A stretch of DNA of 64,000 nt from Patiria miniata (lineage: Eukaryota; Echinodermata; Asteroidea; Valvatida; Asterinidae), in NCBI RefSeq assembly GCF_015706575.1, contig NW_024037064.1:13431606-13495605 (forward strand), read 5' to 3'. The notes under the pieces are model-generated. The model was not told where the DNA came from and made no database searches. It saw only the letters and a program-made list of their open reading frames with translations. The position numbers and the translations under genes are program-made. Every line of letters begins with the position of its first letter. Position 1 is the first letter of the stretch. This document shows, in pieces, positions 47,347 to 58,064 of this stretch.

Positions 47347-48558
47347 AATAATAATAATAATACCAAGCATTTATATGGCGCTCTACAACGATCACAGCGC
47401 CTCACAACAAAGAGCTTAAACAGTTACTGAAAATTACAAAGAAATCATATCCAAACAAAAAAAAACAAAACAAAACAAAAAAAACAAAAAAAACAACTAT
47501 TATACATTGGAAAATAAGTGTGTTTTGAGTAGGCGCTTGAAGATCGCTGTAGACGCAGCTTCCCTGATGTCAACCGGTAGTTGATTCCACAATTTAGGGG
47601 CAACAACAGAGAATGAATTGTCACCCGCCTTCTTGTTGGAACGAGGAACAACCAGCCGGGTGACATCAGAAGAAGAGCGGAGTCTCCTGCGATCTTCAGA
47701 TCCATTCAAGTTGTACAGGGTGAGGCTATCAGTGATGTAACTTGGGGATTGACCATGGGAAGATTTATATACGTACAACATAATTTTGAACATGATCCTT
47801 TCTTTGACGGGGAGCCAGTGAAGTAAGCGGAGTAAGTGACCTGATGAGCTTTCTCTACCGCATGAAAATACAAGACGCGTAGCTTTGTTTTGAAGACGCT
47901 GTACACGTCTAATATCGACTTCCCTGGCACCGTACATCAGTGTGTTGGCATAGTCAATACGAGAAAGGACCAAAGATCTGACAGCACTATGGCATGCATC
48001 TTGAGTGAGGAACCGCCGAATCCGCCACAGATTACGAATATGGAAATTAACACTTCTACAAATTGTATTAATGTGATTGGTCATAGTTAGTGCAGAGTCA
48101 AGTATGACCCCAAGATTCTTCACAGTGGTAGATGGATTAATGCAGATGTCACCAAGTTTTAACTGCAGATGTGGTAATGTGTTAACGACCTTCGGGGAAG
48201 CAAACACGAAGAATTCGGTTTTGTCTTGATTAAGTTGTAACCTGTTATGAACCATCCAATTATTGATCCGAGAAATACAAGTGGAAAGCATGGTTAATGC
48301 ACGATCAAAATCACCGGCAACCTTTGGATCAAATTCTGTATAGAGCTGGGTATCGTCTGCATAAACGTGAAAATTGACATTGTGTTCTCTGATGATATCA
48401 CCAACTGGATGGGTGTACATAGTGAAGCACTGTGGGCCTATTACAGAGCCCTGGGGTACTGAAAATCTCAGAACATGCTCAAAAGACTGAACAGTTTTTG
48501 ATAGGTGTTTAATAAGCCTCGAAGAGTCGACTAGTGATAACATTTCCCATGAATCCAC
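47347..48558 (-). mobile_element. 5'-truncated LINE (CR1/L2-like)
   Basis: The open frame 48558-47500 (minus) encodes the C-terminal half of a non-LTR reverse transcriptase: [14 protein letters not shown], the catalytic [41 protein letters not shown], then the [15 protein letters not shown] and [15 protein letters not shown] blocks typical of the CR1/L2/Jockey groups. The 3' end (minus) runs through GCGCCATATAAATGCTTGG into a (TAT)n tail at 47347-47363, a microsatellite tail rather than poly-A, as in CR1/L2. Endonuclease and the RT N-terminus are missing, as expected from incomplete reverse transcription. The frame shown is open over 350 codons, so insertion is fairly recent. The upstream end near 48.55 kb is approximate. 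Confidence 0.85.
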
Positions 48559-49200
48559 CGGAGTCGAGGAATCATTTGCCCTTTTTGTGAAGGTCGAGGA
48601 ACGCTAGCGCCAAATTTAACGGTTTTCGTTCGAATCGCTGGTATTTCGCAAGACCACTTAAATTGTTTATTCCTCAAACCACGGACACCAGCCAACATGT
48701 TATGAATAAATCATGAGTTTCTTTTGTTAAATGGCCTATTTACATAATTTATGCAAACCCTAGGAGGTCAGGTGATCACGTTGTTACCCTCCCCAGAATT
48801 CAAACGCAAGACGCATCGCCCAAACGCAAACCCACCCAGTGATTATGACGTCATAATGCATAAATTATCGGCCGTTCACAGATGGCCAACAGAGGGCGCA
48901 CTTTTACAGCGCTGAAACAGCCGTGACCTGCAATCAGCTGATGAGAACGTGTACTGGACGCTGATTTCGGGTGCAATTCCAAACATGATTCGGCAACTTT
49001 TGGAAATTTCGATTTCCTGGGGATGTGCAGCATTCACTGAGCTAAAACTTCATCAGTTTAGTTGTCAAGCATCCTCTTTAAATTTTAAGCACTTTTGTTG
49101 CTTTAATTGAAAAAATTGCGTGAATGACAAATGTTGTTCTCTTCCTTGAAATTTTGAAAGCAATTTCTTTCAAATTAAATGTTTGAATTTTACATGTTTG
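48559..49200. other. intergenic, no gene seen
   Basis: Moderate GC with no supported frame. No clear target duplication for the LINE was found here. Confidence 0.45.
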
Positions 49201-49735
49201 AAATAGACTTTTCCACGGTGCGTCATGACAGTGGACAGGTGTGACACAAGCCAGTAGGCACTTTGTGCTTTCACTGTAACAGAATTTAAATAAAGCCTGC
49301 CACTGTCATGGCACACCATGTATAGAGTCTATGAACTGTTTGAAATTAAATACATGCGATTGGATTCTAATGCTTTAAATAGACCCTTTCCAAGATGCGC
49401 CATGACAGTGGGCAGGAGTGACACAAGCCAGTAGGCACTTTGTGATTTCACTGTAACAAAATTTAAATAAAACCTGCCACTGTCATGGCACACCATGTAT
49501 AGAGTCTATGAACTGTTTAAAATTAAATACATAAGATTGGATTTTACATGTTTGAAATAGACCCTTTCCACGGTGCGCCATGACAGTGGGCAGGTGTGAC
49601 ACAAGCCAGTAGGCACTTTGTGCTTTCATTGTTACAGAATTTAAATAACCAAACCTGCCCACTGTCATGGCACACCATGTATAGAGTCTATGAACTGTTT
49701 GGAATTAAATAATTGGAATAAAGTGTTTGAAATTA
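49201..49735. repeat. three tandem hairpin units of about 177 bases
   Basis: Units start at 49201, 49377 and 49555 (AAATAGAC...). Each contains GCGCCATGACAGTGGGCAGG and, about 75 bases later, its near reverse complement CCTGCCACTGTCATGGCACA, so each can fold into a stem of about 20 pairs. Between the arms lie ACACAAGCCAGTAGGCACTT and an ACTGTAACAGAATTTAAATA stretch. Each arm pair is followed by CCATGTATAGAGTCTATGAA. Units are over 90 percent alike by eye. Confidence 0.85.
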
Positions 49736-50337
49736 TGTCAGAAACCTGTTGTCTGTATTCATTGTTATTGTGTCCGTCAATGTTACGTGGGTAACTGTGG
49801 GCTTATGCTGAATACCCTTTTTGAATGTGAGCCACATAATCAGATGGACTTGACTAACAACAAATTAAGCAATCAGTAATGGATCACCAAACACTCAGTT
49901 ATTGGCATGACACACTACATGCATGTAATCATTGTCTTTCAATGAAAAGGTAAAACAATATATTGACCATGTGAAAAGTACAGTGATTCAGAGTGTGTTT
50001 CATTTTTTTTTTTGCCAAAAGGGAATTTGTAGGGGATTTTTTAGGGTGATATTATTTGCAGTAATCACTTAAACTGTATAAATACACATACCAAGGTGGG
50101 GCTACCAAGGTGTCCGTCCCCGTTACGTAGGTAATACTCCTTAAAGGCATTCGATAAAACCCTTGATTTTTTTAGTGTACAAGAGAAAGTTATCTTTTTG
50201 CTACTTTTTCTGGAAAGGTGACTGTACCCTCAATTCATGTTTGAGACTTTAAATCTTCTCCAAGCAATTTCAGTTTTGAGGTAAATGTCACACTCTATTA
50301 CCCAATACTGTAGAAAGACCCTTTTAGAAGACCGACC
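49736..50337. other. flank holding two CCGTC...TTACGTGGGTAA motifs
   Basis: Motif copies at about 49771-49795 and 50111-50134, as at 36.7-37.1 kb. Otherwise AT-rich with no gene. Confidence 0.5.
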
Positions 50338-50663
50338 CTAACTGTTCAGTGTCGTGCATACTTTACATCCCCCTACTCTTGGGTGCTTCTGCCAAGAAAT
50401 GACTTCAATCCTGGTTGTGGAGGGTGGGTCTCTGTTTCCTGATGAAATGTACCTTAATGACCTTGCACATCTGTAGCAAACAGACTGAGGGTGTATCTCG
50501 GTCTCATCAGCCCACGTACTTAAATTGAAGGCAGTCAGAATTTCTTTTCTGTAGTTGCTGCACAACACAGGCTTAGTGTTACTCTTTACATTTCTTTGTG
50601 TAACAAGTCTACAGCCACAAATCCGGCATAATTTATCAAGAGAAGAACGATGAAATTCTATGT
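50338..50663 (-). pseudogene. second RAG1-like N-terminal exon, isolated fragment
   Basis: On the minus strand, after an acceptor-like TATTTTCTACAAG, the frame reads EFHRSSLDKLCRICGCRL, KPVLCSNYRKEILTAFNLST, IHPQSVCYRCARSLRYIS and HPRVGGCKVC before a stop. It lines up block by block with the N-terminal zinc module of the locus at 41.1 kb (CRIC, KPVxC, HPxxxCxxCAR, CxVC) but with many substitutions, so it is a diverged paralogue and not a recent copy. The RING and later exons are not seen downstream. It has no ATG of its own in a good position. Confidence 0.65.
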
Positions 50664-50784
50664 CTTGTAGAAAATAAACCAAGATTTAATTGGATGATAA
50701 AAACCTCTTTGTGTGTCCATCCTTCAGTTGTCCGATGCAGCGAACCATTCCCACTGTCCGTGCGTGCCGTGTGTGTGTACGTAC

Positions 50785-51160
50785 TGTAGTGCTTCACGGT
50801 GTATCTGCACGTGCGTCAGGAGCGTGAACCGAGACGGTGCTTGCCGCGGCCGACTTCACTTCTTACGGGTCCGAATTCCTCGTAAAAAGACAAGCCCGCA
50901 GGATTACTGTTAATCCCAGGCTTGAGTCCGATCCGGCAACTTGGGTCTCGAACGCAAAGGAGACGGATTGGTGCAGAAACACGAGAACACTAGAAGTTCT
51001 GGAAGAGTTTTGGTAACAACCATGTGACAATGTTTATCATACAACAACGACTGCTCTAAGATGGCGGCGCCCACGAAAAACGATAAATTGATCATCGGTC
51101 ACGTGACCGCATAATTCTGATACATTGATTAGTACGGGTGAAATATCAACTGGCACTACA
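50785..51160 (-). repeat. element D 3' LTR
   Basis: 376 bases. Near identical to its partner. It contains CGGTCACGTGACCG, a palindrome with a CACGTG E-box, near its right end. Confidence 0.95.
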
Positions 51161-51376
51161 CTCCTCCCACTTTTCTTCTTTGGATGATGGTGTGGGGGGC
51201 TCTTAACATAAGTTAGTGAAAACTACACGTATTACAAATACTAAACATGGAAAAACACTACATATAAAACCCAACACTAAATAAGTGCCATTCCTTCTAA
51301 ATGAAGGAAAGCATTGGTAGAGGTTCATATTGCTCCCTATACAGCGGCAAAGGCTGAGAGAGTTCTATGTCCTGTT

Positions 51377-53680
51377 TCAGTGGAAGAATGCCCTCGCGTT
51401 TGTTTCGGTTAGTTCAAGAACTTCCGGTGAGATGTCTCCCAGAATGGTGGCCACCGACTCAGCTGTGTAGTCCAGTAGAGACGGGGCATTCAGTTTCTTG
51501 CCAACTGGGGGGAAGTAAGGCGCATCGGTCTCCAGAAGCAGCTTGTTCCTTGGAACTGACTTCAGGGCAGCCCTCTGTCGACTGTTGAAGCTGTTCGCCA
51601 TGTTACTTATGCTGAAGTGGGTACTGGGGAAGGATTCCAGCCACTGCTGGGCTACCTCTGTGGTGCTGGAGAAACAGTGCAGCTGGATCTTCTGACTTCC
51701 CTTGATGATCGGTGTTATGACGTCCAAGCATCGCATGTAGGCCTCTACTCCAGTGACGTCGTCTCGCATACCGCGGATGTGGAGAGTCAGGACTCTTGAC
51801 GGAGGTAGGCCAGTCAGGAGATCTCGGAGTTGCCTCTCTTGTAGGTGCCAAAGGTCAGAGGTCACCGAATGGTCCAAACCAACCTCGCCTAGTCCGCTGA
51901 CTGAAGGATGCTGGCTCAAGGACTTCACCCTTTGTCTCTCCTTGCGTGTCAAGATTATCTTCGGATGAGCGCCGATCATCACTGTGAATCCTTGCTGGGT
52001 CAGAGCCGTCATTTCCTTCTCCGAAGGCAATGTCTTTTGATCACAGAAGACCGCTACGGCTCCCGACAGCAGAGTCGCATAGCCCTTGTCTGGCTGTTGG
52101 GGAAATGCCTGTTCAATAGCCGCCAGATTAGTCAACGGAATCCTGGGACCTCTGGCCGACAATCTGTCAAGATGGAAGTGGCTATCGAAGCTGCGGATGA
52201 GGGTCTTCTCCGCCTTCTTGTATGGGGCACTTCCTGTGGATCCCGAATGCGGGATCTGTTTTTCGTCCTGCTGCAGGACTTCCTGTCTGGGGCTGGGAGG
52301 AATCTGCTCCAATGATGCTTGGATGCTAGTGGATGTCTCCGAAGAACGGCGGAGTCCGGTAGATGGATACCGTCGTCTAAGCTCCCACATCCCTTGAGGC
52401 GATATTTCTCCTGCCAATACCAGTAAGCACCTCCAGTGAGACAATGCTGCTACACTGTTGACGGGGTGCAGGGAAAATTCCTCCGGCACTGGCCACCCTG
52501 CCACTCGGCACATTCCTACCATGGCACTCCTTTGTTCTGGTGTGATGTGCCACCCCGGCTTGATGACATCTCTGTTGTTGATGAGGTCAACCATGTCCTG
52601 CAGGGTCCTACTCTCTCCAAGTGCCTCATGCACCATCTCCCTCAGGCATTCCACTCGAGTGCGAGCGAGCCCATCGTTCTCGGCTTGGTAATAGTCGAAA
52701 ACAGCTGGTGCGTGGTCTTCTTCTACGTGCTTCTTCATGTAGAAGGTTGTGGCTGAGCACCATGAGAACTGGCATGTCATGAGCCTTCTCTTCCCACAGC
52801 GTGGCCTTGGTTGCCTGCTTGTTGCCTGGCAGTCTGTACTGCTTGATGATTTTGGATAGGCCCGTTTTCTGGACCGTTCTCCCTGCTGTTCCCTGTGGTA
52901 GGAGGGCCTTCCTCGGTCCGGTACTCTGTGTTTTTCCTGTGGTGCTGCGACAGTCCCTGTCTGCGCTTCACCTGGCTTGGGCCTTATTTCCACACATGGC
53001 TCCCTGGGGCTCGGTGAGGTGTCTCGCGTGTGCTGAGAACCTGTCCTTGTGGAAATTACGAGGTTCCTTTCTTGGGACCACTGACGTTTCGGACGCTCGT
53101 CCTCACTCTCTGATGGAGAAGAAACACAAACCTCCATAGTATCCCTAGTGAGTTGCACACGACGGCTAGGGTTACTGACTGTGGTGGTCCAACGAGGTCT
53201 CTCGATACCGTATGCGGTATCTACTGTGCTGGTACCGGATGCGGTACATGGCACACTCACGGTTAGCTGACTTCTCACAGGAGGCCCAGATACGGTGCCC
53301 ACTGTGAGGGTCCCTGCTGAGGGGTCGAGGGATTTACTGACTTCCGCATGGGTGAGGTCCATCCGTTTCCTCGCCGTATGGGTTACTTGTCGGACAAAGT
53401 AGATGTTGGCGTCCACCCAGTTAGTGTCAAGGAGACTTTTCCCAACAAACACCTCAGCTTCCTTGGCTGCTGCTCTGAGCCACTTGGTATCTTCTCTCCT
53501 CCTGGCAATGCCAACTTGCATCCTGATGCAGCTCTTCAGTTCATCCCCTGCTACTCCCGCTGCGTAGAGTTTCCTCATTAGCTGTCTTGCATCAAGGAGG
53601 TTCCGGGATTTTGTGGCAATCTCGATGTCTAGACAAGTATGCTTGTCCCGCGTCGCCCGGCTAGTCTGCAGGCCGGCCAT
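51377..53680 (-). CDS. element D third ORF: zinc-finger-like and TatD-family nuclease domain
   Basis: This open ORF of 767 codons starts at ATG 53680, 33 bases after integrase, and ends about 200 bases before the 3' LTR. Residues 1-110 are charged and helical. About 110-300 are Ser/Pro/Arg-rich and probably disordered. Residues 303-323 form a C2H2-like motif (C-x4-C-x9-H-x4-H). Residues 498-767 match TatD metal-dependent DNases: FDSHFHLD (the HxH), GEVGLD (598-603), LHIRG (633-637), HCFSS (671-675) and LLETDAPYFPP (718-728). Every metal-ligand motif I know for TatD is visible. TatD enzymes are 3'-5' exonucleases or endonucleases on DNA. Cellular TatD proteins are about 260-300 residues, so the first 500 residues are extra. 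I do not know this arrangement as a standard part of Ty3/gypsy elements. Confidence 0.85.
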   Translation of the reverse strand: MAGLQTSRATRDKHTCLDIEIATKSRNLLDARQLMRKLYAAGVAGDELKSCIRMQVGIARRREDTKWLRAAAKEAEVFVGKSLLDTNWVDANIYFVRQVTHTARKRMDLTHAEVSKSLDPSAGTLTVGTVSGPPVRSQLTVSVPCTASGTSTVDTAYGIERPRWTTTVSNPSRRVQLTRDTMEVCVSSPSESEDERPKRQWSQERNLVISTRTGSQHTRDTSPSPREPCVEIRPKPGEAQTGTVAAPQEKHRVPDRGRPSYHREQQGERSRKRAYPKSSSSTDCQATSRQPRPRCGKRRLMTCQFSWCSATTFYMKKHVEEDHAPAVFDYYQAENDGLARTRVECLREMVHEALGESRTLQDMVDLINNRDVIKPGWHITPEQRSAMVGMCRVAGWPVPEEFSLHPVNSVAALSHWRCLLVLAGEISPQGMWELRRRYPSTGLRRSSETSTSIQASLEQIPPSPRQEVLQQDEKQIPHSGSTGSAPYKKAEKTLIRSFDSHFHLDRLSARGPRIPLTNLAAIEQAFPQQPDKGYATLLSGAVAVFCDQKTLPSEKEMTALTQQGFTVMIGAHPKIILTRKERQRVKSLSQHPSVSGLGEVGLDHSVTSDLWHLQERQLRDLLTGLPPSRVLTLHIRGMRDDVTGVEAYMRCLDVITPIIKGSQKIQLHCFSSTTEVAQQWLESFPSTHFSISNMANSFNSRQRAALKSVPRNKLLLETDAPYFPPVGKKLNAPSLLDYTAESVATILGDISPEVLELTETNARAFFH

Positions 53681-53712
53681 GTCCTAAAAATCAGAAAGAG
53701 CAAAGACATTAT

Positions 53713-56700
53713 TTACAGTTTGGGGACACCTTTGCATTCTAGACACTTATATTTGTCGATGTCCAGAGCATCCGATGGAGCTATGTTGATGCACGATCCA
53801 TGATACCAGGTGTCACAATAATCACACTGTATCATGAATCGCCCATCCCAGGGTTGCTTGCATACACAGTAGGTGTCGGTTTGTGTTTTGTTGGGAGTTG
53901 CTGAGTTAGTGTCAGGGGCTTTGTAGTTTATGATCCATGCCGGAAGTTGCCTGTCGCGGCAGAGCTTCATCCTGTCATGGTTCACCACCATGACCTTGTT
54001 TCTCATCTGCACTCTGAAGAGATAGGGTGTTATTCTCTCCCTGATGACTCCTGGGCCTTTCCAGGGGGCACTCAACTTTTTACACTTCCCCTTAATGGCC
54101 GTATTATCCAAGACATACACATGATCCCCTTCCTGGTAAGGTTTCTCCAGGATCCTCAGGTCATAGTTTCTTTTCATTTTTCGTTGATTCTCCTTGAGGT
54201 TCTCACGGGCAATCTGATGACTGTCTTGGAGTGACTTGACCAACTTCGGGATGTACTGACTGACACCCAGATCCTCCTCTGGTGTAGCGGATGAAAACAT
54301 CAGGTCTGCTGGCATGTTTATCTCCCGTCCCAACATCATCCGATTGGGAGTCTGACCGGTGCTCCTGTTCACCGTGGCTCTAATAGCTCCGGCTAACTGA
54401 GGTATGAAGACATCCCAATCATCCTGTCTCTTTCCGACAAAGCAGCGGGTGGCATCCATGATTGTACGGTTGTACCGCTCTACCTGGCCATTCGCAGAAG
54501 GCCTGTAGGGTGTTGTCCGCTTTTTGTGGATTTGTAGAACACGGCAGAGAGCAGAAAACAGTTCGCTCTCGAAGTTTCGACCTTGATCCGAAAATATGTT
54601 CAATGGGACACCGAACCTGGAAAAGAATGAGTTGACCGCTGCCTGGGCTGTCACTTCTGCTGTCTGTGATGGTAGAGGTACAATCTCCACCCATTTGGTG
54701 AACTGGTCAACCATCACCAGTATATTCTCATTCCCTTGTTTGGTCTTGGGTAGTGGGCCCATAAAGTCGATGTGAACGCGTTCCATGGGGACACCCGCGT
54801 GGTACTCAATGAGCCTGTGCCTGTTCTTACGGTTCGGTTTCTTGTTCCGGTTACATGTCTCACACGACATGACATACCTTTCGACTTCTGTTCCCATACC
54901 ATACCAGTAGAACTTCTCCTTCACCCGGAATTTTGTGCGTTTGATTCCTTGATGGCCTGCAGATGGTAAATCATGGTGTAACCGTAGGGCAGCCTCTCTT
55001 AAACCTTGTGGCAGGATTAAGTATTCCTGGTCGCTGTCCTTAGCCTTAATGAACAGAATGCTGTTCCGCAAGTGGAGACGATCTCTGTTAATCCAGTAGA
55101 ACTTGGCTGCAGCACTGGATGAAAACAGCTTCCCCTCTGAAGGCTGAATTTTCTCCTTTAGCCAGCTGATAGCTATGCCAAGATCTGGGTCCTTGATTTG
55201 TTCCTGTTCGATTTCTTCTGCTGACAGACCCCAGACACTTTCCTTCTTGTCCCCTAACTCTACTACCATGATCTTGGTTCCCTCCTCTGAGAGGATATTC
55301 ACTTGTGAGGTTATTGTACCATCAGGAAACCTGTGTATCACTGTTTCCAGTGTGGGTGTTTCTGGTTGCATTTTGCCTCCAGGATCCCAGACGCGGGACG
55401 CGGCTAAGTCACTACTCTCCTCCGCTGCGAAGAGAGTGGCCTGTTGGCAGCGGGAGATAGGCACCACATCGTCTACCTCCTCGATGAAGCTTGACCACTG
55501 CGTGTGGGCCTTAGTGCAGTATGAGCACCCTCCACACGGTAGATCCTTCAATTCTACTCCGTGGATGAAGTGACTATCTGATGTATCTCCCGTTCGCGAG
55601 AGTGCATCAGCATTGCTATGAAGGCTCCCTCGACGATGCTTAAGAGTCATATTGTACTGGCTCAGTTCCTCAATCCACCGGGCCAGTTGACCTTGGGGTT
55701 CCTTGAACCTTAACAGCCATGTTAGGCTGTTGTGGTCTCTGCGAACAGTGAACGGTTTCCCCAGAAGGTGGTGTCGAAATTGGCGTGTGAGCCTCACAAT
55801 AGCTAGTAGTTCTTGACGAGTTGTGCAGTAGCGTCTCTGCTCAGGAGTTAAGGCGTAACTCGCATAGGCGACAACTCTTTCCTGGCCGTCCTGGACTTGT
55901 ATCAACTCTCCACCAATGGCTGTGTTCGACGCATAAGTGTCCAGGATAAATTCATCGTGCGCGTTAGGCAGAGCAAGGACAGGCGGTTGCGTCATCTTGT
56001 CTCTTAGGGCATTGAAGGCTGTCTCCTGCTCCTCCTCCCAACGGAATTCTTTGCGTCCTGTGATGGCATACAATGGAACCGCAAGTTCCGCATAGTCGGG
56101 GATGAAGGCTCTGTGGTAATTCACAAAGCCTAGGAATCGCTCGACATCGTTGGTGTTTTGAGGTGTTGATCAGGACTTCACTGCACTTATATCTGCGTCT
56201 GAGATTGCAATGGAGTTTTCGTTGACAATTCTACCCAAGAATTCCACCTTTTTTGAACAGAAGGCACACTTTTTGGGCTTGAGTTTAAGTCCGTGCTGTC
56301 TGAAGCGCTCTAGTGCCTCAGCTAGATTGTGGAGATGTTCCTGGAAATTACTTCCTAGGATTACAATATCATCCAGGAATGCCAAGGCAGTTTTCCAATT
56401 CAAGCCTCTGAGGACTAGGTTGATTACTCTGGAAAACGTGGAAGGACTATTGCAGAGGCCAAATGGCATTTTGGTGAACTCAAATAAGCCATATTTGGTG
56501 ATGAATGCCGTCTTTTTGCGATCCTCTTTACGCAAGTTGACCTGCCAGTATCCCCAGATAGCATCAAGTTTCGAGAACCAACGGTTTCCCGATAGTGTGT
56601 CAACACAGTCCTCGACCAGTGGGAGAGGGTAAACGTCCTTAACAGTTATGTTATTGAGGGCCCTATAGTCAACGCAAAAGCGGACTGTACCATCCCTCTT

Positions 56701-58035
56701 TCTAACTAGAACCGGCGGAGATGCCCATTCAGAGACCGAAGGTTGGATGACTCCAGCCTCTAGCATTTTGTCTAGCTCTTTCTCCTCCTCTCCAGCAAAC
56801 TGAACTGGCGTTCTTCTCATTCGTTGCTTGATTGGTGGTACGTCTCTAGTGTCAACGCCATGTTCAATCTCTTTGACTGTCCCGATGTCATAGATATGAG
56901 ATGCAAAAACGTCAGAAAAGTTACAGATGACATCTCTCAGCTGACTGAACTGTTCTTCTGCAAGTTCTCCCTTGGACCTTTTCAGCATGTCTCTCAGGTG
57001 TGCAGGTACATTCGCACATGGGTCATCAGCTAGCCCGAATGCGGAGCTAGTGTTTGGCATGTGTTGATCACCTACCGGTGCATGTGCGGCACTGGTTCCT
57101 TGTGAGTCTGTTTCTGACCCAGAAGCGGTGTCATGAATTTCGGGAAGTGCATCAGCTTCCACAGCTTCTCCTACAGCCTGCCCAGGCTTCAACACCACAA
57201 AGCTGTTTGTGACGTTGGCAACATATAATGTTGGCCTGGCTTTACTGCGGTGTGCAGATCTTGGAATTACAAGATGCGAGTTTGGGAGTGGTTCTAGGAC
57301 ATAGTCCGGCATTGTCCCTTCTAGCTGACCAACAACCGCAGTGACAGAGTTTGGAGGGATAACTCTCCTCTTTCCTACCATCACTCGGGAGACCCTAGTT
57401 TCCCTGGGTTTGTTCCCAAACTGAATAGACACTGTGTCCTCTCCCAGCATCATGAGATTTGTCCCCATATCCATTTTCATAGTTCGGCTCCTGAAGAAAT
57501 CAACCCCTAGCAACATATCATCCTCAATTGGGGCGACATGTATTATTTCATGATGTACCGTGGAGCCAATCCTGAAAGACACTGGGCCGATCTTGTACCC
57601 ATTCATTGTAAAGTCTCTCCCAGCCATGCGAAATTACATGTTAGAGAGTACCTTTGGTTTAGGATGTAATTTACTGAAAATACGATCCGACAGTATGGTA
57701 GATTCCGCCGCGGTGTCTATTACTGCCTCGATATGTTGGTCCTCTATTTGTACTGGTACGTGGTAAACTGCACTTGACTGGATTTGGTTGACGGTGACGA
57801 TGTCTTCTATTGTCTCTGTAGGTGTCTTTGCAAATTCCGTATTGGCAGGGCATTCATCCTCTGCCATCTCGAAAATCGCATTTTCCCTTTCTTCGCTGAT
57901 AATATCCCGATGCGGATATTCTGCCTCTGTTGTGTCCCGATGTGGTTTTTCTGTATTTTGATGTGCATGGCTAACAACCTGGTGCGGTTGGTTATTTACT
58001 GTGGCAATAGGCGTGTAGCCTAGTGGGGGGCTCAA
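53713..58035 (-). pseudogene. element D pol region (PR-RT-RNase H-IN-PHD)
   Basis: On the minus strand: retropepsin motif AVIDTAAESTILSDRIF (about 57.7 kb). RT with RFCVDYRALN, KLDAIWGYWQVNL, MPFGLCNSPSTFSRV and the catalytic FLDDIVILG (about 56.36 kb). RNase H with FILDTYASNTAIG, then DHNSLTWLL. Integrase with the zinc module (HHDLPSAGHQG, CETCNRNK) and core motifs (VHIDFMGPLPKTKQG, FSDQGRNFESELF, QVERYNRTI). At the C-terminus (about 53716-53875) a PHD finger reads CVCKQPWDG, IQCDYCDTWYHGSC and YKCLECKG. PHD fingers usually bind histone H3 tails, so this may steer integration to chromatin, in the way chromodomains do in chromoviruses. The region is broken in several places. Confidence 0.9.
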
Positions 58036-58064
58036 CAGATGCGGTGAGTCATCCTGGCCGTAAT

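Noticed and set aside
47058-47348. Cys/Thr- or His/Val-rich frames
   Set aside because: Translation of the TACATG microsatellite.
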